The position numbers were made by a program, and so were the translations under genes. This document shows, piece after piece, positions 32,523-41,641 of a DNA stretch of 64,000 bases (position 1 is the first letter of the stretch; each line of letters opens with the position of its first letter). A model generated the notes under the pieces. That model saw only the letters and a list, made by a program, of their open reading frames with translations, ran no database searches and was not told where the DNA came from. The stretch is from Planococcus lenghuensis (lineage in GTDB: Bacteria > Bacillota > Bacilli > Bacillales_A > Planococcaceae), in assembly GCF_001999905.1 (NCBI RefSeq), contig NZ_CP019640.1, forward strand, positions 2,088,001-2,152,000. The letters are read 5' to 3'.

Positions 32523-33167
32523 ATGAGAGTATTAGTAATCGGAGCAAACGGCAAAATTGGCCGTCATTTAATTAAAATCTTAGCGCAGGAAAGCGACCAT
32601 ACCCCAAAAGCGCTCATCCGGAAAGAAGAACAGAAACCGTATTTCGATGAGCTGGGCGTTGAAACGATTGTCGCCAGCCTCGAAGGCAGTGTTGAAGATC
32701 TCGCGACCGCAATGGAAGGTTCTGATGCCGTCGTCTTTACAGCTGGAAGCGGCGGGAATACCGGTCCGGATAAAACTCTGCTGATCGATTTGGACGGTGC
32801 AGCAAAGGCCATTGAAGCTGCCGGCAAATTGAATACCGGCCGATTTATCATGGTGAGTGCTATTTTTGCGGACCGACGGGAATACTGGTCGGAGTCCATG
32901 GCGCCTTATTATGTAGCAAAGCATCATGCCGATAACATTCTCCGGGCCAGCGGATTGAATTATACCATTGTGCGTCCCGGCGGATTGCTCGATGAACCAG
33001 GTACCGGAAAAGTAGCAATTGCTCATAACCTGGAAGCCGGATCGGTTCCACGGGAAGATGTCGCGCGTGTCCTATATCATTCGCTTGATAATGAGAAGAC
33101 ATATAACAAGTCCTTCGACCTAAATTCTGGCAAGGACGATATTAAAAATGCGCTGGGCAGCTTGTAA
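32523..33167 (+). CDS. NAD(P)-binding atypical SDR, YhfK-like
   Basis: 214 residues from the ATG at 32523; a TTG at 32517 sits at better spacing from GAGGGGG and may be the true start. The dinucleotide motif is VLVIGANGKIGRHLI. Other marks: ALIRKEEQKPYFDELG, VVFTAGSGGNTGPDKTLLID, YYVAKHHADNILRASGLNYT and IVRPGGLLDEPGTG, as in B. subtilis YhfK and NAD(P)H-binding reductases/epimerases of the NmrA-like kind. Activity unknown. Own terminator at 33176. Confidence 0.87.
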   Translation: MRVLVIGANGKIGRHLIKILAQESDHTPKALIRKEEQKPYFDELGVETIVASLEGSVEDLATAMEGSDAVVFTAGSGGNTGPDKTLLIDLDGAAKAIEAAGKLNTGRFIMVSAIFADRREYWSESMAPYYVAKHHADNILRASGLNYTIVRPGGLLDEPGTGKVAIAHNLEAGSVPREDVARVLYHSLDNEKTYNKSFDLNSGKDDIKNALGSL

Positions 33168-33175
33168 ATAGTGCC

Positions 33176-33206
33176 AAAGCCTTGCAGATAGTTCCAGCAA
33201 GGCTTT
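33176..33206 (+). terminator. terminator
   Basis: AAAGCCTTGC, loop, GCAAGGCTTTTT. Confidence 0.85.
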
Positions 33207-33330
33207 TTGCATTGCAAACTCCCTTTAATTGCTGTAAAGTGACTGTGAAAAGTCACTATTTCTGAATTTAGTAATTTTATTCATTCAGTTTTCATTGATA
33301 ACTAATAGCTAAAGAATAGGAAGATGCAAA

Positions 33331-34374
33331 TTGAGACAATTGAGAGTAGTAGTAACAGGAATCGGCGGCCCAACAGCCCAAGGCGTGCTTCGCGGCTTGC
33401 AGGAACGCCAGAACGTGTACATAATCGGCGCAGACAGACGGAGTGTCACGACCGGAAATCAATTTTGTGATAAAGTAGTCAAAATTCCTCGTTATACAAA
33501 ACCTGATGAATACAAAAAAGCGATTCAGGACATCATCGCTGAAGAACGGATCGACGCCATTTTCCCATGCTTGCACGAAGAGATCGACTTGTTTCGGGAA
33601 TTTCGGGATGAATTGAACGCAGCTGTTGCACTGCCGGTCTGCGAAGACTTTGACGCTCTTATGGACAAAGAAAAATCATACGAGTATTTGGCAAAACGCG
33701 GTTTGGATCGATACATACCAAAATACTTCGGCTACAATACGGCTGAAGAACTCCGGGAAATAATGAGCCAGTTTTTCCCGGGAGAAAAGTACGTTGTTTC
33801 CAAAAATATAAGCGGCTATGGCGCCATGGGATTTGCCATTTTGACAGACCGGCAGAACTTTTTGAAAGCGCTGAAAGAAGGCAAACCGAAAGTCGTCAAC
33901 ATTGATGATTTCTGTGAAATACAGGATGACAACCGGAAAATCGCCATGGAGTACATGGGCGGTATGGAATTCAGCGTTGATGTTTTTGTATATGACGGAA
34001 AAGTAATCGTATCCGTCCCCCGGGAACGTACCGGCGTATCAAGCGGAATTGTGCTGGATGGCCTCGTCGTGGAAAACAAAGAACTGATTCAAGCTTCGAC
34101 CGAGATTGCAGAATGCCTCATCACCGAAGGATTCATCAATTTCCAGTTCATCACGACAGACGATGGCTATAAACTGACGGACGTCAACGCCCGCTTCTGC
34201 GGAAGTCAGGTGATGAGCCTTGGAGCCGGTGTAAATTTCCCTTATCTGTTCCTCCAGTATAAGATCCTGAATGAAAAAGTGACGGTTCACCCAAGATGGA
34301 ATACCCGCATGCTCCGGTTCCGGGAACCTCTTTTTATTTATGAAGAATCACATGCCGGAACCAATAAAGCCTAA
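33331..34374 (+). CDS. ATP-grasp enzyme, carbamoyl-phosphate-synthase-like fold, paired with a MurJ-type flippase
   Basis: 347 residues from TTG at 33331 (ATAGGAAGATGCAAA upstream). The N-terminal Rossmann part VVVTGIGGPTAQGVLRGLQE is that of CarB-like ATP-grasp proteins from surface-polysaccharide clusters. Central strands: YVVSKNISGYGAMGFAIL (ATP lid), MEFSVDVFVYDGK, and metal-binding LTDVNARFCGSQVMSLGAG. It would form an amide or similar bond by acyl-phosphate chemistry; the substrate is unknown. The MurJ-like gene starts 11 bases after its stop, so the two form an operon, suggesting modification of a lipid-linked precursor before flipping (inference). Confidence 0.85.
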   Translation: MRQLRVVVTGIGGPTAQGVLRGLQERQNVYIIGADRRSVTTGNQFCDKVVKIPRYTKPDEYKKAIQDIIAEERIDAIFPCLHEEIDLFREFRDELNAAVALPVCEDFDALMDKEKSYEYLAKRGLDRYIPKYFGYNTAEELREIMSQFFPGEKYVVSKNISGYGAMGFAILTDRQNFLKALKEGKPKVVNIDDFCEIQDDNRKIAMEYMGGMEFSVDVFVYDGKVIVSVPRERTGVSSGIVLDGLVVENKELIQASTEIAECLITEGFINFQFITTDDGYKLTDVNARFCGSQVMSLGAGVNFPYLFLQYKILNEKVTVHPRWNTRMLRFREPLFIYEESHAGTNKA

Positions 34375-34385
34375 CTGAAGCGACG

Positions 34386-35909
34386 ATGAAAAAAACAGTC
34401 CTCATCATCATGGCTCTGACAGTTCTTTCGAAATTCGTCGGGTTCTTCAGAGACATCACGCTTGCTTACTTTTACGGAGCATCCGGTATCAGTGATGCCT
34501 ATATCGTCGCCATCACCGTGCCTTCTGTTATATTCGGCTTTATCGCGACCGGCATTTCGACCGGCTATATTCCGATGTACAACAAGATCGAGACAGAACG
34601 GGACGAGCAGTACAGCAAGCGGTATACAAATAACCTGCTGAATGTACTTTATGTTTTCTGCACATTCATTGTTATTTTAAGCCTTATTTTTGCTGAATTC
34701 ATCGTTAAAATATTTGCAAGCGGATTTGAAGGCGAAATTTTGGCGCTGACCACCGATTTTACCCGGATTACAATCGCCGGTATTTACTTCAGCATCACCA
34801 TCCGGATTTTAAGCGCTTATTTAAATATGAAGAAGCTATTTGCTGTCCCCACCCTGATTGGACTGCCGCTGAGTTTTGTCTTTATTATCTTTATTTTTCT
34901 GAGCGACCGGTTCGATTGGGTTTATCTGCTGGCAATCGGCAATGTGACTGCCCTTGCGGTCCAGCTTATCATTTTACTTATCTTCGCTTATAAAAAAGGA
35001 TACCGGTACCGCTTTGTGTTTGATGTGAAAGACATTTACATCAAACGCATGTTGTTTCTGGCGATTCCGGTCATTCTCGGGACAGCTGTATCCCAGATCA
35101 ATAAATTGATCGACCGGACACTCGCATCCCAGATTGAAATCGGTGCCATCTCTTCCTTGAACTATGCAAACACGTTGATTTTGTTCATCCAAGGTGTCGT
35201 CGTCGTCTCCATCTCGACTGTCATGTATCCTGCGATGTCTAAGATGGCTTCCAAAGGCAATATGGACGGTCTGAAACGTTCCGTCCTCCAGGCGATGACC
35301 GGTGTCAATATGTTTGTGTTGCCTGCAACAGCAGGAGCCTTGATTTTTGCCCGGCCCATTGTTGAACTGCTGTTCGGCCGGGGAGCATTTACGACAGAAG
35401 ACGTCATTTTAACGGCGACTGCGTTCTTTTACTATTCGATCGGGATGATCGGCTTTGGCTTGCGGGAAGTGCTGTCCCGGGCGTTCTATTCGCTTCAGGA
35501 CACCCGCACACCGATGATCAATGCAACGATCGCTGTTGCATTGAACATCGTGCTGAACTTCATCCTCGCTTATTATATGGGCATTGCAGGACTTGCACTG
35601 GCGACCAGTATCTCCGCATTGATCGCTACCGCCCTGCTGTCAGTTGCCCTGCGGAAAAAATTAGGCGCCTTCGGCTTGAAGTCTGCGGCAGTGCCGTTCG
35701 TGAAAATTTTACTGGCTTCAATTATTATGGGTATCATCACGAAAGTGATTTTCGATGCATTGCTCGTGCTGGGCATGGCTGCTGCACTTACGTTATCAGT
35801 CCTGATCGGAGCGGTGGTCTACTTCATCCTGCTGTATGTGCTGAAGATTGAGGAAGCACAGCTGTTCTTAAACCAGCTGAAACAAAGAATGGCGAAAAAA
35901 CGCAAATGA
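34386..35909 (+). CDS. MurJ/MviN-type lipid flippase (MOP superfamily)
   Basis: 507 residues and about 14 membrane segments, the size of MurJ. The start MKKTVLIIMALTVLSKFVGF, then FFRDITLAYFYGASGISDAY, and LFGRGAFTTEDV and LREVLSRAFYSLQDTRTPM, are hallmark MurJ blocks. MurJ moves lipid II across the membrane for peptidoglycan; related proteins move other undecaprenyl-linked sugars. As it is paired with an ATP-grasp gene and not with cell-division genes, it could be a dedicated flippase and not the main MurJ. It lacks the N-terminal extension of some Firmicutes MurJs. Terminator at 35923. Confidence 0.9.
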   Translation: MKKTVLIIMALTVLSKFVGFFRDITLAYFYGASGISDAYIVAITVPSVIFGFIATGISTGYIPMYNKIETERDEQYSKRYTNNLLNVLYVFCTFIVILSLIFAEFIVKIFASGFEGEILALTTDFTRITIAGIYFSITIRILSAYLNMKKLFAVPTLIGLPLSFVFIIFIFLSDRFDWVYLLAIGNVTALAVQLIILLIFAYKKGYRYRFVFDVKDIYIKRMLFLAIPVILGTAVSQINKLIDRTLASQIEIGAISSLNYANTLILFIQGVVVVSISTVMYPAMSKMASKGNMDGLKRSVLQAMTGVNMFVLPATAGALIFARPIVELLFGRGAFTTEDVILTATAFFYYSIGMIGFGLREVLSRAFYSLQDTRTPMINATIAVALNIVLNFILAYYMGIAGLALATSISALIATALLSVALRKKLGAFGLKSAAVPFVKILLASIIMGIITKVIFDALLVLGMAAALTLSVLIGAVVYFILLYVLKIEEAQLFLNQLKQRMAKKRK

Positions 35910-35922
35910 TTCTTTTTAAGAA

Positions 35923-35957
35923 ATCCCCCTGCAGCATTGAAGCCGCAGGGGGATTTT
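35923..35957. terminator. bidirectional terminator
   Basis: CCCCCTGCAGC, loop, GCCGCAGGGGG with T/A runs on both sides, between converging genes. Confidence 0.85.
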
Positions 35958-35966
35958 CATTGTTAT

Positions 35967-36455
35967 TCATTCTTTTGTCAGCCTCCGGATGATTGACTCG
36001 TGCTGGCCATAGGCTTCAAGCAATTGTCTGCGTTCGAACAGCTCAAAATCCTCGAAGACAAATCCAGGCGCCACCATACAGCCCACCAGGGAAAATGCAT
36101 TATCCTCATCAATGGTTGCCCCGAATATGGTGCCCGCCTTAATCAGGACTTGCGGCCGCTCGCCATCTTCCAAGTTCAGACCCAGCTTCTTAGCTTCATA
36201 ACTGCCGGCCGAATCTATGGTGTGGATGGTCAAACTGCTTCCGATATGGTAATACCATAATTCATCTGACTTCAGCCGGTGGAAACGGGAAACATCTCCC
36301 GACTCCAGCAAAAAGTAAATACTTGTATACAAACGCCTGGCACCGGTCTGCGAATCCGGATGAACTTCTTCATCCGACACAAATGACTGACAATAATAGC
36401 CGCCTTCCGGATGCCGGGTGAGACTTAGCTTGCTGATCCAGTCCTGTGCGGACAT
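35967..36455 (-). CDS. cupin protein, DUF985 type
   Basis: 162 residues from the ATG at 36453-36455, preceded by AAAAGGGGCTATAT; a longer frame to 36497 lacks a site. Conserved features of the DUF985 cupins: HPEGGYYCQSFVSDE, SIYFLLESGDVSRFHRLKSD, ELWYYHIGSSLTIHTID and GCMVAPGFVFEDFELF. Likely a small-molecule-binding or sugar-modifying beta barrel; no activity is established. It is the last gene of a leftward trio with a 69-residue protein and an amidohydrolase. Confidence 0.88.
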   Translation of the reverse strand: MSAQDWISKLSLTRHPEGGYYCQSFVSDEEVHPDSQTGARRLYTSIYFLLESGDVSRFHRLKSDELWYYHIGSSLTIHTIDSAGSYEAKKLGLNLEDGERPQVLIKAGTIFGATIDEDNAFSLVGCMVAPGFVFEDFELFERRQLLEAYGQHESIIRRLTKE

Positions 36456-36493
36456 ATATAGCCCCTTTTCCCGTCCAGCTGTTTTATGGATGT

Positions 36494-36703
36494 TCAATCC
36501 GATTTCCGCTCTTTCATTTCACGGACAGCGCGGGTGTATTTATCAAAATCGAATTCAACGCTATTCGGTTTGTAGAACCATAGAATATTCTCTTTTTCTC
36601 CCAATGTCAGCCAGTAGGTGACAACCGATTTCGGACTGCTGAGATCCGCTCCATTTTTTTCCGCTTTATGAAGCAGTTCCAGAATATGTGCAGGCGTCTT
36701 CAT
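36494..36703 (-). CDS. unknown 69-residue protein
   Basis: MKTPAHILELLHKAEKNGAD, then YWLTLGEKENILWFYKPNSV and EFDFDKYTRAVREMKERKSD. Its ATG overlaps the stop of the amidohydrolase gene (ATGA), so it is translationally coupled and likely real. No signal or membrane segment; family not recognised. The cupin gene follows 38 bases downstream. Confidence 0.7.
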   Translation of the reverse strand: MKTPAHILELLHKAEKNGADLSSPKSVVTYWLTLGEKENILWFYKPNSVEFDFDKYTRAVREMKERKSD

Positions 36704-38274
36704 ACTGCCTCTCCTCTCCGGTACATCACTTCACCGGCGACAACCGTCCATTCCACTTTGGCTTCAAGGATTCCATCCTCTTCCACTGAAAACAAGTCCC
36801 GGTCGAACACGGTGAAATCCGCATCGTACCCTTCTTTGATCAGCCCTCTTGTATCTTCTTTTCCAATCGCCGCTGCGCTTCCCACCGTGTAGAGCCCGAT
36901 CGCTTCAAACCGGGACAGTTTTTCCTGGGGCATGTAGCCACCGTGTGTTTCACCCGGTTTCCGGCGGGCCACAGCTGCATGGATACCCAAAAGCGGGTCC
37001 ACGTCTTCAACCGGCGCATCCGAACCTCCCGCACAAATCAAGCCATTCTGCAGTAGCTTTTTCCAGGCATAAGACCATTCAATCCGGTCGTGCCCAAGCC
37101 GTTCAACAGCCCACGGGAAATCAGACGTCACGAATTGCGGCTGAAGGTCGAGTGCCACATCCAGTTTCTTCATCCGATCAATCAGCGTTTCGCTCGCTAC
37201 GACGGTATGGATCAGCCGATCCCGCTTGCCTTCCGGTACAGGATAAGCCTCCAAGGCAGTGAGGGCCAAGTCCAGGGCCAAGTCGCCGATAACATGGATG
37301 GCGACCGCTTCACCATAACTCCGGGCAAGTTTCACCAGCTCTTTCAGCCCTGCTTCGGAATGAATGGCGACTCCGTTGACAGATGGATTATCTGTATACG
37401 GTTTTGCCAGCAATGCCGTTCGGCCGCCGAGAGCACCGTCTGCAAAAATCTTCATGGCTCCCGGTTCCACGTAAGGTTCCTTGTACTCAGCCGTCCGGTT
37501 CATTTCCTCAAAGACCGTGTGGTGACGGAGCAAGTGAACCCGGAACTTCAATTCATTTCCAATGACATTCTTGAACGCACCCAGCGGTTTTGTGAATTCC
37601 CCGTAATACGCCATATCCTCCGTGTGAGAACCGGTCAGTCCGAGCGACAGCATATCCTCTACCGCCAGTTTTACAGCACTTGTCAGTTCCGCTGTATCTG
37701 CTTCCGGCATGACACCGAGCATCAGCTCTTGTGCAGCATCATGGAGAAAACCGGTCGGAGCCCCGTCAGCGTCCCGGACGATCAGCCCGCCTTCCGGATC
37801 TTCGGTTTCCTTAGTGATTCCGGCCAGTTCCAGTGCTTTTGAATTGGCCAGTACCGCATGCCGGCATACCCGGCGCAGCACCATAGGTCTATCGGTGATT
37901 TCGTCGAGTTCCACCCGGTGAAATATTTTCCGGTCCGGAAAATTGTTTTCATCCCAGCCATCGCCGACTACCCATTCGCTGTCATTGTCCGCTTCCGCTG
38001 CTGTGATCAATTGCTTTTTCATCTCATCGGAAGATGTCACTTTAGACAGATCCAGGCGGAGCAGCTTTTCTCCGTGGCCAATAAGATGCTGGTGACTGTC
38101 CACCAATCCCGGATACATGAACCCGCCTTGCAAATCCACTTCCATTATTGCCAGCGGCTTTAATTCGTTATATGTTCCTGCTTTATGTACAATTCCATCC
38201 TGTACGAGAACTGCTTCCACAGTCTCCCCTTCTGCTTGCATTGTATAGATCGTGCCTCCATGCCACAATTCCAT
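36700..38274 (-). CDS. amidohydrolase, YtcJ-like (amidohydrolase_3)
   Basis: 524 residues from the ATG at 38272-38274 (AAAGGAGAGACAGCT upstream); the longer frame to 38406 has no site. Metal-dependent hydrolase fold: VDSHQHLIGHG (HxH), KIFADGALGGRTALL, EAVAIHVIGDLALDLAL, RDRLIHTVVAS, and the late aspartate in CAGGSDAPVEDVDPL. YtcJ-like enzymes hydrolyse amide or related bonds in small molecules; substrate unknown. First gene of a unit with the 69-residue and cupin genes. Confidence 0.9.
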   Translation of the reverse strand: MELWHGGTIYTMQAEGETVEAVLVQDGIVHKAGTYNELKPLAIMEVDLQGGFMYPGLVDSHQHLIGHGEKLLRLDLSKVTSSDEMKKQLITAAEADNDSEWVVGDGWDENNFPDRKIFHRVELDEITDRPMVLRRVCRHAVLANSKALELAGITKETEDPEGGLIVRDADGAPTGFLHDAAQELMLGVMPEADTAELTSAVKLAVEDMLSLGLTGSHTEDMAYYGEFTKPLGAFKNVIGNELKFRVHLLRHHTVFEEMNRTAEYKEPYVEPGAMKIFADGALGGRTALLAKPYTDNPSVNGVAIHSEAGLKELVKLARSYGEAVAIHVIGDLALDLALTALEAYPVPEGKRDRLIHTVVASETLIDRMKKLDVALDLQPQFVTSDFPWAVERLGHDRIEWSYAWKKLLQNGLICAGGSDAPVEDVDPLLGIHAAVARRKPGETHGGYMPQEKLSRFEAIGLYTVGSAAAIGKEDTRGLIKEGYDADFTVFDRDLFSVEEDGILEAKVEWTVVAGEVMYRRGEAV

Positions 38275-38458
38275 AGCTGTCTCTCCTTTCCTTTCACTTA
38301 CAACTATAATTCCATCTGCCGGCTGTGACAACTGCTGCGTTTTCAGCCTTGTTTCACTCTGAACCAAACCATTTTCGAAAAGGAAACCGTTATAGTGAAT
38401 CGGCAATTACGCCTGCCCATTTCTCTTTATCACGACCAAAGTCATTTGACCATTGCAC

Positions 38459-38777
38459 TTACGTCCGCTTCCGGTTATGGAACTCCTCCAAAAACTCTTT
38501 ATGCCGCTTCTTTTCAATGTTGATCCATATCAAAAAATGATGAGGGCACCACCCACGGACAGAACAGCACACTGAACATAAAATTGAAATCCAGTTCTCT
38601 GACCACCTTTGCCGGAGTCTCTTCGACGACTGAAACGCCTTCAGCTGTTTCTGTTGTTGCTCCATCGCTGACACTGAAGACGTGACTGGTCTCCGGTGCT
38701 TCATAGTCCATGAACAGAACCATAAGAAATAAACCGATCAGCAGTCCGCCGATCACAGAAAACACAAATCTTTTCAT
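38459..38777 (-). pseudogene. small two-span membrane protein gene, frame broken at a T6 run
   Basis: ATG at 38775-38777 after GAGAGGTGCAATAGTG gives MKRFVFSVIGGLLIGLFLMV, a linker and FNFMFSVLFCPWVVPSSFFD before a stop at 38514. If one T is dropped from the run at about 38533-38538 the second membrane segment continues as SSFLIWINIEKKRHKEFLEE to a stop at 38459, a more natural positively charged end. So either the gene is frameshifted, the run is misread, or the shorter 87-residue form is the product. Family not recognised. Confidence 0.5.
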
Positions 38778-38967
38778 CACTATTGCACCTCTCATTTTAG
38801 ACAACACATGAATACTAGGTAATCCCAACGAATCTTTTCTATTCTCAATATCATTGTACCAGTCAATCAGCAATATATTTTAGTTATATTCCAATGTTTC
38901 AAAGCGTTTTCCATTTCTATGGTAAAATGAACGCAAGATATAAAACGAGCAAAAGGAGGATGCTTAA

Positions 38968-39528
38968 TTGAAGAAGAGAAACTGTCTTATATTTCTGCTC
39001 CCACTGTTCTTTGCGGGTGCCTGTTCTTCCGAAGTTCCAGGTTCAGTCGACACTTTTGCAGATCAAGTGAATGAACAATTCGAGGCGGATGTTTTTATTC
39101 CGGAGTTTGAGGAATATCCGGTTACATCAGCGGAAATTCAAACGGTGCCTTTAGCTGGCACGAAAGAATTGCTTGTGACTTATTCAGGTGAAAAAGGCGA
39201 ATTAAAGAGCGAGGAACATATTACTAATCACGAAGAGACAGTGGGCTCAGACGTTCTATACGGCATTTACGATGGAGAACCTTTCCTGTTTCGGTTAAGT
39301 TATGATGGCTTCGAAGCGATGAGTGGTGATGGCAATACCGAGACGCTAGACATCGACGGGACGGAAGTTCAGTATAGCGAAGCAGAAGACGGCGGGAATG
39401 AGTTTTTAAAAGCTTTTTTCAATACAGAAGAGGGATCGTATTCTCTTGAATTCGCTTTAAGTGAAGAACTCACCCGTGAAAAAGCTTTTGAAATTGTTGA
39501 GACAGTAGTAGATGGTGCAAATTCCTAA
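38968..39528 (+). CDS. unknown lipoprotein, 186 residues
   Basis: TTG start at 38968, eight bases after AGGAGG. Signal peptide and lipobox: KRNCLIFLLPLFFAGACSS (AGAC). The mature part is acidic with no known domain (VNEQFEADVFIPEFEEYPVT, GIYDGEPFLFRLSYDGFEAM, YSLEFALSEELTREKAFEIV). It resembles in style the many species-specific lipoproteins of Bacillales. A promoter is likely within the preceding 100 bases (TATGGTAAAATG). Function unknown. Confidence 0.75.
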   Translation: MKKRNCLIFLLPLFFAGACSSEVPGSVDTFADQVNEQFEADVFIPEFEEYPVTSAEIQTVPLAGTKELLVTYSGEKGELKSEEHITNHEETVGSDVLYGIYDGEPFLFRLSYDGFEAMSGDGNTETLDIDGTEVQYSEAEDGGNEFLKAFFNTEEGSYSLEFALSEELTREKAFEIVETVVDGANS

Positions 39529-40095
39529 TCAATAAGTTCGGAGACATACGTTTTTCCGCATTGGATTTTTAAATGAGTTAATTTCATAAATTACCTGCTT
39601 GAAAAAGTATAGACTGCTTTCCAGTTCACTTTTCCTCTAAAAACCGGATTTATGAATTTATCAAAAAGTTGGACGGACGGGAACCCGCTCGCTTTCCTAG
39701 GCAAGCGAGCATTAATACCTCGAATGCGGTTAATTAAACGTACTATTACTCTCATTCAACTTATGTAGGTTTTATCTATGCCTTAATATTTGGCTATATT
39801 AAGGAGAGTATTGGTATTAATTGTTTCAAAAGATGGAGAAAAACAGCGGCGGACGGACGGGGAGGATTTCCTGACCCGTTCATTTGCGAGAAGCAGGCGA
39901 AGCCACGCAGGAGCACCGGTTTTCGACTGCGGGAATGCGAAGCGCTGAAGGAATCAACGTTTCAGGTGCTTGTAAAAAATCAGAGCTCAAGCACAACGAA
40001 TTTCCCAGTTAAGCTATTTCGCTTTTAAAGAATCTTGTTACGATGTAAAGATCTTTATTGTCACTTCACAATAGCTGTGATTTTTCCAACCTTCA
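39529..40095. other. noncoding stretch with a diverged repeat
   Basis: No supported gene. It holds repeat copy D (39842-39950), an AT-rich inverted repeat around CCTTAATATTTGGCTATATTAAGG (39780-39804), and GGACGGACGGG at both 39672 and 39850. Confidence 0.5.
39842..39950 (+). repeat. intergenic repeat, copy D (diverged)
   Basis: Begins AACAGCGGCGGACGGACGGG and ends GACTGCGGGAATGCGAAGCG, like the ends of copy A; the centre (AAGCAGGCGAAGCCACGCAG) also matches the general pattern. Assignment to the family is less certain than for the other copies. Confidence 0.45.
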
Positions 40096-40125
40096 TTGGC
40101 ACCGTTTCCATTTTTACGTTATACT
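40096..40125 (+). promoter_or_regulatory. sigma-A promoter and leader hairpin of the CNNM/CorC-type gene
   Basis: TTGGCA (40096-40101), 18-base spacer, TATACT (40120-40125). The short leader that follows contains CCCTGC, loop AGGA, GCAGGG (40155-40170), a stem whose loop carries part of the likely ribosome site just before the TTG start. Confidence 0.65.
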
Positions 40126-40176
40126 TGTCTCATTATAAGACTAGCGGAGGTGAACCCTGCAGGAGCAGGGACCCAC

Positions 40177-41508
40177 TTGGACAGTATACACTTATGGAAC
40201 ATTCTTTTAATTATCTTACTGATTGCATTCGCCGCTTTTTTCGTGGGCGCCGAATTTGCTGTGGTGAAAGTCCGAATGTCACGCATTGAGCAATTGGCAT
40301 CGGAAGGCAACCGTTCGGCGCTGCTCGTGCAGAAAATCCTGGCAGACCTCGATTATTATTTATCGACCTGTCAATTGGGGATTACAGTCACCGCACTCGG
40401 CCTCGGCTGGTTTGGTGCGGAAATGGTCGAGGATTGGCTTGCCCCGTTTTTGCTTGAGCTGAACATTTCGGAATCGTTTGTCGGCATCCTAGCCTTGATC
40501 GCGGCGTTCGCCCTTGTCACTTTTTTCTATGTGGTATTCGGTGAACTCGCACCACGGTCCATTGCGGTCCAGCGGGCAGAACAAGTCACACTCGCAATTG
40601 CCCAGCCTCTGTATGCAATTGGCAAAGTGATGAAACCATTCGTCTGGATTTTAGCGGGATCAGCAAAGATTGTGCTGCGCGCATTCGGGGTTGAACCAGC
40701 CGGGCACGGTAAAGCTCATTCGGAGGAAGAGTTGAAAATCATCATGACGCAGAGCTATAAGAGCGGTGAGATTAACCAGACCGAGCTGTCATATATGCAG
40801 AATATCTTTGCTTTTGACGAACGGGTGGCCAAAGACATCATGCTGCCACGGACGCAGATGGAGACACTCTCACAGGATATGACGCATGATGAACTGCTGG
40901 AGGAATTGCGGGAACATCAGTACACCCGTTATCCCATCACAGAAAAAGGTGACAAGGATGACATCATCGGCTTCGTCAACGTTAAGGAAATGCTGACTCT
41001 GTATACGTACCGGGAGGATCTGACAGCCTGCCTGGTGGTACATGACCTGCCGTTCGTCCATGATAACGCGCCAATCCAGGACGTTCTTCTGGCGATGCAG
41101 CAAAACCGAGTCCACATGGCAATCATTATCGATGAATACGGCGGGACAGCCGGCATGATAACCATGGAAGACATTCTTGAAGAAATTGTCGGGGATATCC
41201 GGGATGAATTTGACGAAGATGAAGTGGAAGATATCCGGGAAATTGATGCCTATCGCTATATGCTGAGCGGCCGTGTCCTATTGGAAGAGCTGGAGGAACG
41301 GTTTGGCATTGAATTTGAGGAAAGCGAAGATATCGATACGATTGGCGGCTGGATGCAGACCTACGACACGGAAATCGCGGAAGGTGAATCCGTACAGACT
41401 GAAACCCATACGTTTACTGTTCAGGAAAAAGATAACCACACCATCATCCAAGTGCTTATGACGCGCCATGTACACCCTCTTCCAGAAGCGGAAGAGAATA
41501 AGAAATAG
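40177..41508 (+). CDS. hemolysin-type CNNM/CorC protein (DUF21, CBS pair, CorC_HlyC)
   Basis: 443 residues from TTG at 40177 ([11 protein letters not shown]), where homologues begin; a GTG at 40150 is also in frame. Order: DUF21 membrane domain with about four spans (residues 1-200; [33 protein letters not shown]), CBS pair (about 215-340; [32 protein letters not shown]), then the CorC_HlyC domain (about 355-440). Such proteins (YhdP/YrkA/YugS kin) take part in magnesium or other cation homeostasis. Ion specificity is not visible. Terminator at 41570. Confidence 0.92.
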   Translation: MDSIHLWNILLIILLIAFAAFFVGAEFAVVKVRMSRIEQLASEGNRSALLVQKILADLDYYLSTCQLGITVTALGLGWFGAEMVEDWLAPFLLELNISESFVGILALIAAFALVTFFYVVFGELAPRSIAVQRAEQVTLAIAQPLYAIGKVMKPFVWILAGSAKIVLRAFGVEPAGHGKAHSEEELKIIMTQSYKSGEINQTELSYMQNIFAFDERVAKDIMLPRTQMETLSQDMTHDELLEELREHQYTRYPITEKGDKDDIIGFVNVKEMLTLYTYREDLTACLVVHDLPFVHDNAPIQDVLLAMQQNRVHMAIIIDEYGGTAGMITMEDILEEIVGDIRDEFDEDEVEDIREIDAYRYMLSGRVLLEELEERFGIEFEESEDIDTIGGWMQTYDTEIAEGESVQTETHTFTVQEKDNHTIIQVLMTRHVHPLPEAEENKK

Positions 41509-41569
41509 ACAATGCTGTACTTGCATACGTTCCCGGCCTTGCTCCATGTTCGCTGAACCGCAGCACGAG

Positions 41570-41604
41570 AAAAACCGCCAATCGACTATGATTGGCGGTT
41601 TTTC
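41570..41604. terminator. bidirectional terminator
   Basis: AAAAACCGCCAATC, loop GACTAT, GATTGGCGGTTTTT: 14-bp perfect stem between converging genes. Confidence 0.9.
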
Positions 41605-41641
41605 CGGATTCATCCAAACCTGTTCTGCTGATTATATATTT

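Noticed and set aside
40020-40176. Possible metal riboswitch (M-box or yybP-ykoY type) before the CNNM/CorC-type gene
   Set aside because: The leader after the promoter is only about 45 bases, too short for either class, and no conserved core was found; only a simple hairpin remains.
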